35,099 nucleotides of DNA, taken from Candidatus Woesearchaeota archaeon. Lineage in GTDB: Archaea; Nanobdellota; Nanobdellia; Woesearchaeales; UBA12501. Made by a program: the position numbers and the translations under genes. The stretch covers positions 1 to 35,099 of the forward strand of contig JACPCA010000007.1 of the NCBI GenBank assembly GCA_016180035.1, given 5' to 3'. Positions 21,965 through 29,164 of this stretch are shown here, in pieces; the stretch's first letter is position 1; each line of letters opens with the position of its first letter. The notes below the pieces were generated by a model. The model was not told the origin of the DNA. It searched no databases and saw only the letters and a list, made by a program, of their open reading frames with translations.

Positions 21965-23170
21965 TTATCTCCGTCCCCCTCTCATCCATGCCAGCTTTTC
22001 GGCTTTTTTACGGAGGCGAGCCCTGCGCTGCTCCTCTGTTTCTCCATCTCTTTTGACTGGCGCATTCAGTGATGCGTTCTGCGCTTGCCCGGCTGCTTCT
22101 TGCGCTGGAACATGATCCAGCGGGTGATGAAGGCTGTCAATGCCGCTCCCTCTTGCTCCTTCTTTGCCAGCATCGCCGCCATTTTCGGTATCATCGTCAT
22201 CATCTTCATTGTCTTTATCACTATCGTCTTCCTCATCGTCAAGGCCATCAGCTTCCGTAGCATCATCGTCGTCATCGTCAGGATCAATTGCTTCTTCAGT
22301 CACTCTTCGTTCCAGACGGCTTGGCCTGCCGGCCCGTTGGATGCCAACTTCAAGCTCCTGGAGCTGGAAGCCGTACGTTGATTGTATATAGCTCTGGACG
22401 GACGTTAGGATCTGCCGTCCCCATGCTTGCATATCTCCTTCTCGTATCATGACATCAGTAAACCGGCGCACCGCGTACTCCAATCCATCCTTTTCCGCAG
22501 CGAGAAGCTCGGTGGCGCCGCCGTGCATGAATACATACGGATACATCCGCCGCAAAGCATCAATTTGCGCCCGCCGGCCTTTATCCTTAAACCTGTTTAG
22601 GAGAAAGAGGACAACGGTCGTCCCCTCGGATTCAAGCTCTCTCATGTGGGCAAGCAGGTCATCGGGGGAGAGAAAGCGGTCCATCGGCTCCGTGCTTCTT
22701 TTCATGACATCCTTGATGGTGAATCGTTCGTATGCCTTCCACATCTCTTTCATGAGGCCCTCTTTTGTTTTTCCAGGCTTCAGGAGGTAGCACGCCCTCC
22801 GTTTTTTATTCCTGCTCTTGACTTCTACAAGGTAGATATCCTTGACGCCTTCTTGCTCTGCGATGCGGTAGAATTTTTGGTAGGGCAGCTCTTCTTCTGT
22901 CAAGCCGCATGTGGATCGGAATGTCTCGTAGAATCCTGAAAGGGTCACGAGGCGGGACGCAAGATCTGCTTTTACTTTCTGCAAGAACCATCCCGGAATG
23001 CCATCATTCGGCCCGCGCTCCTCTTTCTTAAGAAGCTCGGAGAGTGAAAGAAAATGGGCTGCTTTCTGGTAAGGGGGCTCTACTACGCGGACAATGTCCT
23101 CCAGCTTATAGTACGCTGAAGGATCTATCTCATAATTCGTGCCAAAAGGGATAGCTGGATCTCTTGCCAT
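21965..23170 (-). CDS. Hypothetical protein with long Asp/Glu-rich linker
   Basis: 401 residues. A folded-looking N-terminal part of about 290 residues includes RACYLLKPGKTKEGLMKEMWKAYERF cut over two helices, and VVLFLLNRFKDKGRRAQIDALRRMYP, which looks like an alpha/beta unit. A very acidic stretch of about 45 residues follows (DPDDDDDDATEADG, EEDDSDKDNEDDDDDTENG), and then a basic C-terminal tail (EEQRRARLRKKAEKLAWMRGGRR). No known domain is recognised. A box A (GGGTTTATATAG on the minus strand, 23192-23203) is 27 nt before the ATG. It is transcribed divergently from the endonuclease Q gene across a 74-bp spacer. Confidence 0.65.
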   Translation of the reverse strand: MARDPAIPFGTNYEIDPSAYYKLEDIVRVVEPPYQKAAHFLSLSELLKKEERGPNDGIPGWFLQKVKADLASRLVTLSGFYETFRSTCGLTEEELPYQKFYRIAEQEGVKDIYLVEVKSRNKKRRACYLLKPGKTKEGLMKEMWKAYERFTIKDVMKRSTEPMDRFLSPDDLLAHMRELESEGTTVVLFLLNRFKDKGRRAQIDALRRMYPYVFMHGGATELLAAEKDGLEYAVRRFTDVMIREGDMQAWGRQILTSVQSYIQSTYGFQLQELEVGIQRAGRPSRLERRVTEEAIDPDDDDDDATEADGLDDEEDDSDKDNEDDDDDTENGGDAGKEGARGSGIDSLHHPLDHVPAQEAAGQAQNASLNAPVKRDGETEEQRRARLRKKAEKLAWMRGGRR

Positions 23171-23244
23171 ATGCTGCGGGCAATAGGGATTCTATATAAA
23201 CCCTCCTGGTAACATTTTTAAAGGTAGGTGGGATTTGGCGTTCC

Positions 23245-24591
23245 ATGGCTGTGCATACCACTCCCCTCTTCGCCGACTTCCACATCCATTCCAAGTATGC
23301 CCGCGCCTGCTCGAAAGACCTCGATCTTGCCCATCTGGAACAGTATGCGCGGATGAAGGGTGTTGACATTCTGGGAACTGGTGACTTTCTTCACCCCCAA
23401 TGGCAGGCAGAGCTGAAAAAGCACCTGCATGATAATGGGACGGGCATCCTTCGGAGCCAGTCCGGCTTTCCCTTCATCCTCCAGACCGAGCTCTCGTTCA
23501 TGTATTCTGACGGAGGAAAAGGGAGGCGCGTGCACTTGCTCGTACTGGCCAAGAGTATGGAGGTCGTGGATCAGATCACCGAAGCCATGAAGAAGCATGG
23601 ACGGGTGGATTATGACGGCAGGCCGGTGTTCGGCATGACGTGCCCGGCATTCGTGGAAGAGATGATGCAGATCGATCGTGACATCGAGATCATTCCCGCG
23701 CACATCTGGACGCCGTGGTTCAGCCTGTTCGGCTCCAACTCCGGATTTGACAGCGTCAAGGACTGCTTTAAGGACCAGGCCAATCACATTCACGCGCTGG
23801 AGACCGGATTATCCAGCGATCCCCCGATGAATTGGCGGCTTTCCCAGCTGGACAAGTACCAGATCGTGTCGTTTTCGGACTCCCACAGCTTCTGGCCGTG
23901 GCGGATGGGGCGGGAAGCGACCTTGTTTGATATTGACCAAAAAAAATTGTCGTATGCCGCATTCTTGAGCTCTCTTCGGACTGGAGATCGGCTTGCTGGA
24001 ACAGTGGAAGTGAATCCGAATTATGGAAAGTATCATCTTGACGGGCATCGCAGCTGCAAGGTCTGCTTCACTCCGGAAGAATCCAGAAAGCACAAGAACA
24101 TCTGCCCGGTGTGCCGGAAGCCGCTGACGATCGGCGTGCTGAACCGTGTTGAAGAGCTGGCAGACCGGCCAGAGGGATTCGTACGGCCTGACGCTCCCCT
24201 ATTTCATTCCATGATCCCGCTTTCAGAGCTTCTTGCTGCTGCATTGGGCAAGACGGTGGCGAGCAAGCCGGTGTGGGCAGAATATTCCAAGATAACCGAG
24301 CCCATCGGCCCGGAATTCGACGTCCTGCTTCGCGCGCCAGAAGAACAGCTGGTGGCAGCAGCGGGAGAGAAAATTACCGGCCTTATCCTTCAGAACAGGA
24401 AAGGGCTGCTCCACGTCACCGGCGGTTTTGATGGAGAGTACGGGAAGCTGGCCATCCCCGGACAGGAGTTGGTACACCAGCAAAAGCAACGATCTTCTAA
24501 AAAAACCAGAGAAGCGGCGCCAACAGCGTCATCCATGCCCCAGCATACGCCAGTCAAGCGCTCTCAGCGCGGGCTTGAGGAATGGCAGTGA
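23245..24591 (+). CDS. Endonuclease Q (PHP-domain DNA repair nuclease)
   Basis: 448 residues matching EndoQ, which nicks DNA 5' to deaminated bases (uracil, hypoxanthine) and abasic sites. The PHP domain starts ADFHIHSKYARACSK with metal ligands His13 and His15, and DILGTGDFLHPQW follows. A zinc finger uses Cys271, Cys274, Cys287 and Cys290 and is followed by PLTIGVLNRVEELADRPEG, a very characteristic EndoQ segment. The last residues, QRGLEEWQ, resemble a PCNA-interacting peptide (Gln441, Leu444, Trp447) at the end of a disordered tail. CATTTTTAAAGG at 23212-23223 is the box A. Together with dUTPase it limits uracil in DNA. Confidence 0.9.
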   Translation: MAVHTTPLFADFHIHSKYARACSKDLDLAHLEQYARMKGVDILGTGDFLHPQWQAELKKHLHDNGTGILRSQSGFPFILQTELSFMYSDGGKGRRVHLLVLAKSMEVVDQITEAMKKHGRVDYDGRPVFGMTCPAFVEEMMQIDRDIEIIPAHIWTPWFSLFGSNSGFDSVKDCFKDQANHIHALETGLSSDPPMNWRLSQLDKYQIVSFSDSHSFWPWRMGREATLFDIDQKKLSYAAFLSSLRTGDRLAGTVEVNPNYGKYHLDGHRSCKVCFTPEESRKHKNICPVCRKPLTIGVLNRVEELADRPEGFVRPDAPLFHSMIPLSELLAAALGKTVASKPVWAEYSKITEPIGPEFDVLLRAPEEQLVAAAGEKITGLILQNRKGLLHVTGGFDGEYGKLAIPGQELVHQQKQRSSKKTREAAPTASSMPQHTPVKRSQRGLEEWQ

Positions 24592-24695
24592 TGTCCGGTT
24601 GAGGGATGTTTGATCGGTTTTGTGGCTGTTTGTTATAAACGAAAAGACAAAAACAGAGAAATAAAGAAAAAACTGATGATAAAAGGAGAAAAAAT

Positions 24696-24713
24696 GTCCC
24701 ACGAGCGTGGGAC
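24696..24713 (-). terminator. Terminator-like hairpin after the small basic protein gene
   Basis: On the minus strand GTCCCACGCTCGTGGGAC forms a perfect hairpin, followed by ATTTTTTC. It lies 10 nt after the stop codon of the minus-strand gene at 24724-24825. Confidence 0.65.
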
Positions 24714-24723
24714 ACTGGAAGAT

Positions 24724-24825
24724 TTATCGCCTTCTCCGCTTGGAGGACGACTTTTTCTTTGATGATTTTCTGCTGCTTGATCTCTTCTTACCAGCAGATG
24801 CTTTTCTTCTTCGTCTTGCTGCCAC
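24724..24825 (-). CDS. 33-residue Arg/Lys/Ser-rich basic protein
   Basis: Starting from GTG, the frame reads AARRRRKASAGKKRSS and continues as Ser/Lys clusters to a C-terminal KRRRR; almost every residue is Arg, Lys, Ser or Ala. GAGGTG lies upstream in the ribosome-binding position. A box A (ATTTATAAAG on the minus strand, 24893-24902) lies further up, and a hairpin plus T-run follows the stop, so all signals of an expressed gene are present. The composition suggests nucleic-acid binding or compaction, like protamine or histone-tail sequences, or a ribosome-associated peptide. It is too short for family assignment. Confidence 0.6.
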   Translation of the reverse strand: MAARRRRKASAGKKRSSSRKSSKKKSSSKRRRR

Positions 24826-25035
24826 GTTACACACCTCTTTTTCGTTTTTTCTCGCGAAAAAACAATGTTATGAAACTTTATACTCTTTTTTCTTTATAAA
24901 TATTTCGTTTTTGGCATAATTTTTGCGGCGAACGCCATTTTTTGTTTTTGTTGCGCCATTGCCGCGCTTGTTTCTGCCGTGCCGCCATGTTTTTTGTTTC
25001 TGTTTTATTTTTCTTGTTCGTTTCAGGACAAAAAA

Positions 25036-25460
25036 TGATTAACGTGCCATGGTACAACGGACATCAGCGCCGCCGCCTATCGATTTGTTCTTCCAACCCT
25101 TTTTTCTTTCAATTTTTGTCAAAAAACAATAAATGTGCCAGGGGCACAACGGGGTATGGCGCCGCCACGCATAGGCCTATAGATCATGTCCGTTTTTCTT
25201 GCCCCTCACCGGTGTAGGGCAAGAAAAACGGAATTGATGGAAAATTGCAATCGTGGCGGCGCGGGTGTCCCGTTACCGGCTCTGCCGGTTTTATTGTTCT
25301 TTTATGAAATTAAACGCGACGGCGCGGATGTCCGTTAATGCTCTTAGGCATTTTTGTTGTTTTTGGTTATGACTTGCAAAAAAATGGAATTGGTAACGTA
25401 CTGCAATCGTGGCGGCGCATATGTCTCGTTACAGGCCTTTGGCCTGTTGTATTGTTTTCT
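25036..25460 (+). repeat. Nested cluster of family 1 structured repeats (copy B plus partial copies)
   Basis: The complete copy is 25128-25300. Its arms GCGCCGCCACG (25159-25169) and complement (25252-25262) span 104 bp. The central stem CCGTTTTTCTTGCCC (25190-25204) pairs with 25217-25231. Small hairpins are TGTGCC/GGCACA (25134-25148) and ACCGGC/GCCGGT (25275-25289). Outside it, 25058-25076 pairs with 25316-25334 at 17 of 19 positions, nesting the copy in a larger palindrome. A right half-copy (25374-25460) repeats the CGTGGCGGCGC arm at 25408-25418 and the ACAGGCC/GGCCTGT hairpin at 25431-25447. The T-rich stretch 24910-25035 holds further weak GCGGCG/CGCCGC fragments. No gene is visible from 24826 to 25583. 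Confidence 0.8.
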
Positions 25461-25583
25461 CCTGAACTTAATCGCAGTGTCGCCATACTGCATTCTTTAT
25501 TTACCCAACACTTCTAAACCTTCCTAAACCTTTAGCGAAAGCTTCAGCAAGTATGCTTAAAAGAGACGCTGCCATAGGATGGT

Positions 25584-25736
25584 ATGGTGAGAACCATGAT
25601 GCCAACCATCCCCTTCAGTGCTGGAGCGTACCGCGGCGCAGATAGGATTCATATGCAGCTGTACGCGCCAACACCAGAAACCATGCTGTGGAAGAGCAGG
25701 GGAAAACTTCCTTTATTTTTATTTATGGGCGGGTGA
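25584..25736 (+). CDS. Possible 50-residue protein, unknown
   Basis: The frame begins MVRTMMPTIPFSAGAYRGAD and ends with a hydrophobic LPLFLFMGG. GCTTAAAA at 25555-25562 is 22-29 nt before the ATG, the same geometry as leaderless genes in this window. No domain is recognised. It lies between two repeat elements, so it could be a chance frame. Confidence 0.3.
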   Translation: MVRTMMPTIPFSAGAYRGADRIHMQLYAPTPETMLWKSRGKLPLFLFMGG

Positions 25737-25740
25737 TTCA

Positions 25741-25961
25741 CTCAAAACTCGCATCGTTGAAAGCTTGTGAATGAGTTTGTGGAATCCTAGATCAGATGGT
25801 TTTACTTTGTTAGCCACTCGAAGGAGAGATATTCGCCGGAGCGAAGCGGAGGCTACCGACACATCGATATAGTTCCTCCGACGGAAGCTTATTTTTAAAA
25901 AGCATTTTGTTTTCCTTCCGGTTAATCGAGAAGTTGTGCGATGAGGAAAGAAAACAAAATG
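25741..25961 (+). repeat. Structured repeat element, family 2, copy A
   Basis: About 220 bp of consecutive hairpins. The first stem is around AAACTC/GAGTTT (25745-25778). A 31-nt core at 25832-25862 is identical to 33785-33815 and contains TTCGC-CGGA-GCGAA. The GCTTATTTTTAAAAAGC palindrome follows. A terminal 17-bp stem CATTTTGTTTTCCTTCC (25903-25919) pairs with 25945-25961 at 16 of 17 positions. The 25-nt terminal loop holds AGTTGTGCG (25932-25940), conserved in copy B. No coding frame is evident. Confidence 0.8.
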
Positions 25962-25971
25962 GGTGGGAACA

Positions 25972-26622
25972 TTACTCACGGGCGGCTGATCGGTGATCCG
26001 ATGTTGGATGAAGAAGATTGTATCCCCTTGGCACAAACACGCCAGCAGGAGCCTGCTCATAGTGATGGATATGCCCGTTATGAAGACTGTGCTGCTCACG
26101 GTACCTCACATCAAGCCCTTCCAGCGCAGCGCAGAGAACCGTGATGAAGAGGCCGCTGGACATGACAAAGACATCCTTCGCGGCAAACTCCTGCTTGAGC
26201 CTTTCTTTGATGCGAAGCGCGCGCCCATGCACATGAGAAAAAGGCTCTCCATGTTCTCTGTTATCGTTATGATACAGAAAATGATGCGTATTTGGGTGGG
26301 CAGGGGGAGTGTCACCGACAAGATGAGCGTATGATTGCCCGTTGAGATCGCCATGGTCCCGTTCATTGAGGTTGGGATCAATGAGGACCTCTAATCCAGG
26401 ATGATGGACGGCATCACCACCAATTGGGATGGCTGTATCGAAGTGGCGTGCGGCTGATCCGCAGAGCAGCACGTCAAGGTGAACATTACGAAAGCGCTCG
26501 GCTAATCTCCTTGTCTCCTGCCTGCCTTCAGGTGTCAGCGGAGCATCAAGAGCGATACCCTGGAATACCCTGTTTCGGTTATGCCATGTTTCGCAATGCC
26601 GCGCGATGTAGATGTTTTCCAT
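25972..26622 (-). CDS. Histidine-phosphatase superfamily protein with altered active site
   Basis: 216 residues. ARHCETWHNRNRVFQG (7-22) matches the phosphohistidine motif RHGET with Gly replaced by Cys; the nucleophile His9 is present. LDAPLTPEGRQETRRLAERF and NERDHGDLNGQSY follow the family pattern. The second catalytic His, normally in SHG, is missing: the sequence reads VMSSGLFITV (Ser155-Ser156-Gly157). The protein may therefore be inactive or use another residue such as one of the many nearby histidines. The gene begins 11 nt after the stop of the exported-protein gene and is probably in the same operon. The ATG at 26622 is chosen because it places the motif at the N-terminus. Confidence 0.75.
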   Translation of the reverse strand: MENIYIARHCETWHNRNRVFQGIALDAPLTPEGRQETRRLAERFRNVHLDVLLCGSAARHFDTAIPIGGDAVHHPGLEVLIDPNLNERDHGDLNGQSYAHLVGDTPPAHPNTHHFLYHNDNREHGEPFSHVHGRALRIKERLKQEFAAKDVFVMSSGLFITVLCAALEGLDVRYREQHSLHNGHIHHYEQAPAGVFVPRGYNLLHPTSDHRSAARE

Positions 26623-26633
26623 GGTATTCTTGT

Positions 26634-27656
26634 TCACGCCCAATACTCCGCCCTGTCTGCGCACCAGCCGCTGAGCGTTCCGTCAATGCCGATGCTGCGC
26701 TCGCAGTTCTTCCGCCATTCCTGATACGCTTCTGGGCCATACGATGGAATGCGGGCAGGCCGTGTCACGCCGGGAATGTCCGCGTCGAGATAATAGCTTG
26801 GAGAATCGAACGTGAAGCTCGTGCTGTGGTCGAAATCGTCATCATATACGGCAGCAGCGTAGAGCGGGCTATACCCGCTATAACCTCCTGCGCCGTAATA
26901 ATAAGAAGTGTCATAATAATACGGGTGCCGATAATCATCGCCGTAATGATAGTCACCGCCGATAGCAGGGTATGCGCCATAATATCCTGCAGGATCGGAA
27001 TAAGCGGCACGGTATCCGTCAGAGCTTCCATAATCATAATAATTGTAGCCATCATAATATCTGCGTTCGCATACTCGCTTCCATTCGACATAATCGCTCC
27101 AGTCCGATGTGGAGGGATCAAAGTATCTGCACATTGGCGGCAGGCTGGAATACGATGGCGAATAAGAATAGGATGATGGAGAATACGCGCGCGAGTATCG
27201 CCGGCAGTCATGCTCCTGATCACGGAAGCCTGCAAGATCCTCATCCGTCACGTCAACACCGCTCTTGGCTGCATCGCGAAGAAGATCGTACTGGTCATCG
27301 ATCAGGTCGCGCACGCAGCGCCGGTATCTGGCGTCGGAAGAATACAACTGAACATCATTGTAGTATGGATTGTTACGGAATCTTTGGGAAAGGACAGCAT
27401 CGCGGAACGCCCGCTGCTCGTCAACCAGCGTGAGAAGCATGGTGATTTCTGCCTGAAGCTGCTCGAGCGCCGTCTCAAATCCGGCGACGGCCTGGCCTGT
27501 AGCTTCCTGCTGCATGGCCTCGACTTGAAAGATCTCATCGTCGTGAGGAATTTCAAAGGTGATGGCGATTGCTGATGAAAGTGACAGGATAACAAGTATC
27601 GAAACGAATGCTGATGCGATGGCTGAAGCAACATAGCGTGTACGGCGTATCATCAT
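26634..27656 (-). CDS. Exported Tyr/Gly/Ser-rich protein
   Basis: About 340 residues. A signal peptide or membrane anchor (RRTRYVASAIASAFVSILVI and on, ending near SSAIA) is followed by a helical Glu/Gln-rich part. A long low-complexity region dominated by Tyr, Ser, Gly and Asp comes next (for example YDGYNYYDYGSSDGY and YYGAGGYSGYSPLY). A short motif repeats: YVEWKRVCERR near residue 200 and YQEWRKNCERS near 320, each with one Cys; a related RYRRCVRDL lies earlier. This suggests a surface or adhesion protein with disulphide-stabilised repeats. CTTAAATA on the minus strand (27684-27692) is the likely box A. No known family is recognised. Confidence 0.65.
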   Translation of the reverse strand: MMIRRTRYVASAIASAFVSILVILSLSSAIAITFEIPHDDEIFQVEAMQQEATGQAVAGFETALEQLQAEITMLLTLVDEQRAFRDAVLSQRFRNNPYYNDVQLYSSDARYRRCVRDLIDDQYDLLRDAAKSGVDVTDEDLAGFRDQEHDCRRYSRAYSPSSYSYSPSYSSLPPMCRYFDPSTSDWSDYVEWKRVCERRYYDGYNYYDYGSSDGYRAAYSDPAGYYGAYPAIGGDYHYGDDYRHPYYYDTSYYYGAGGYSGYSPLYAAAVYDDDFDHSTSFTFDSPSYYLDADIPGVTRPARIPSYGPEAYQEWRKNCERSIGIDGTLSGWCADRAEYWA

Positions 27657-27767
27657 ATCCCCCGGCAAGAGGGAGGGAGAAACACTATTTAAGCGTTTCT
27701 GTTTTTGTCACCAAACAATAGGCTCGAACGAATACGCGAGATATTTGTAGGGCCTATTTGGGAATTT

Positions 27768-27793
27768 GCTCCTTTCCTTGCTAGGGAAAGAGC
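27768..27793 (-). terminator. Hairpin directly after the ParA-like gene
   Basis: On the minus strand GCTCTTTCC pairs with GGAAAGGAGC (27785-27793 with 27768-27777), starting immediately after the stop codon at 27794. There is no T-run after it, so it may be a processing or termination structure, or simply a 3' hairpin. A second inverted repeat, ATAGGC/GCCTAT, lies at about 27717-27757. Confidence 0.4.
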
Positions 27794-28825
27794 TCATGTT
27801 TCATGGCCTGATATCATATGCATCACCTCGGGGATGTTGTTGTCTTTCACATATCTTTCGGCATATCTCGTGAGGGGCACCTCAGCCCAGGGCTGTCTCG
27901 CAAAATGGTAGGCGAGCGCCTGCTTCCGTGCTCCCTCTGGGTAGGTGTCGTCATACAACGGCTCATCTTGCACGACCATCTCGGTTACTTTGCGAAATTG
28001 GCGTGCGGCGGGGGATGGCCTGGCAAAGACAGAACACCCTTGCTGCGCTGTTTCTTCCAGCGCTTTGCTGTTTTCTATCGGCGGGCCGACAAGCTGCCCG
28101 GTAAATTCGGCGTATAATAACGCCAGTGTAGAACGAGCGTCATGGCTGCCGGGCAGATAGTGGGTGGGGAGGATGCGGCTGATCCTCACGCTCTTGTCGA
28201 ACAGCCGGGAAAAGGCGGACAGGGTTCGTGCCATCTTTATTGCATAATGGATTCCTTCAGTGGAGGTGGGGATGCTGAGGATGGCTTCTGTTGAGGAGAA
28301 CAGGGCGTTTTGGGACAGCAAGGAGAGAGATGGCCCGCAGTCGAACAGGAGATAGTCATATCGTGATGATGATGCCTCGCGTAATAATCTTCTGAAGAGC
28401 TGGCGCTTGTTCAATTCTTCAAATGCGAGCAGCTCTGCGTCGTGATGAAATCCCTGGCTTCCCATCACGTCGAGATTCGTGCCGAGCGCGGTCACGCACG
28501 ACGACAAGGGAAGAGCGTCTATTATGTAATGATACAGGTTTTTCTGGCGAAGCTGCTGGAGGTACAGCTGGCGTGATGATCGATGCTGCAGCGATCGCTG
28601 TCGTGGCAGTCCTGGCCGGCCTATCGGTGAGTGGAGATCAGATGGGTGGAGATCAACAGACGAGTGAAGATCAACAAGCAGCACTCTTCTTCCAGCCCTG
28701 GCTAATCCTGCAGCAATATTCAGCGGTATTGCAGATACTGATACCGTGGATGCAGACACTGCAGGAACAGAGGACGGCGAGCCGTCGCCCTGGTCATGAC
28801 AGCTCAGAATACATATCTTGCGCAT
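27794..28825 (-). CDS. ParA/MinD-like protein lacking the Walker A motif
   Basis: 343 residues aligned by eye with ParA. MRKICI begins the first strand, and IPLNIAAGLARAGRRVLLVDLHSS is the helix plus Walker A' strand. YDYLLFDCGPSLSLLSQNAL is the Walker B region, and AILSIPTSTEGIHYAIKMARTL the following helix. Where KGGxGKTT should be, the protein has CHDQGDGSPSSVPAVSASTV, with no Lys or GKT, and an insertion with repeated LHS/DLHP units follows. ATP binding as in ParA is therefore unlikely. GAGGTGA lies 5-8 nt before the ATG. It overlaps the upstream small gene by 32 nt, like a ParA with a small partner. Confidence 0.75.
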   Translation of the reverse strand: MRKICILSCHDQGDGSPSSVPAVSASTVSVSAIPLNIAAGLARAGRRVLLVDLHSSVDLHPSDLHSPIGRPGLPRQRSLQHRSSRQLYLQQLRQKNLYHYIIDALPLSSCVTALGTNLDVMGSQGFHHDAELLAFEELNKRQLFRRLLREASSSRYDYLLFDCGPSLSLLSQNALFSSTEAILSIPTSTEGIHYAIKMARTLSAFSRLFDKSVRISRILPTHYLPGSHDARSTLALLYAEFTGQLVGPPIENSKALEETAQQGCSVFARPSPAARQFRKVTEMVVQDEPLYDDTYPEGARKQALAYHFARQPWAEVPLTRYAERYVKDNNIPEVMHMISGHET

Positions 28826-29114
28826 GGTCGGTCACCTCTTCAAAATCGTCTAGGTCTGGAAAGTCCGTATCGTCTTCTCGGGTATCTCGAAGTTGATCTG
28901 ATGATGTGGGGGAGGTTGGATGGATGGCTGCTGCCATGGTGTGGAAGGCTTCGCGGAGGGCGTTTTGTTGGGGGAGGTACAAAGAACCGTAATAATGGCA
29001 GCTTTGGCTCATGAACGTGAGCATGACCTGCAAGGAAACCATCTGCTGGATGGATTGCAGGCACCTGTTGCTGCTGCCTCTTCTTTCACTGTTGGTATGG
29101 ATGGTAGGTGTCAT
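28794..29114 (-). CDS. Small acidic-tailed protein upstream of the ParA-like gene
   Basis: 106 residues from the ATG at 29114, or 119 if a GTG at 29153 is used. The N-terminal half is polar and Gln/Ser-rich (SNRCLQSIQQMVSLQVM). The C-terminal 35 residues are very acidic (DTREDDTDFPDLDDFEEV). GAGG lies in front of the ATG. Its 3' end overlaps the ParA-like start by 32 nt, so the two are cotranscribed and may interact. No domain is recognised. The box A for the pair is probably TTTATATA on the minus strand at 29187-29195. Confidence 0.5.
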   Translation of the reverse strand: MTPTIHTNSERRGSSNRCLQSIQQMVSLQVMLTFMSQSCHYYGSLYLPQQNALREAFHTMAAAIHPTSPTSSDQLRDTREDDTDFPDLDDFEEVTDHAQDMYSELS

Positions 29115-29164
29115 GGTGGGGTTCCTCGGGTGGTATCCCTTGATTTCAGCCACATAAGGCCGTA

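Noticed and set aside
24910-25460. Possible CRISPR array
   Set aside because: Repeated GC-rich arms occur in inverted, nested pairs with irregular distances; there are no uniform direct repeats with unique spacers and no cas genes.
25728-25990. Direct repeat GGGCGGGTGAT / GGGCGGCTGAT flanking family 2 copy A
   Set aside because: Only 10 of 11 short, G-rich positions match and the right copy lies inside the phosphatase coding sequence, so chance is likely.
26424-27176. A 250-codon plus-strand frame opposite the Tyr-rich exported protein
   Set aside because: Its Ile/Val-rich composition is just the antisense of Tyr, Asp and Asn codons; the minus-strand gene has a signal peptide and promoter.
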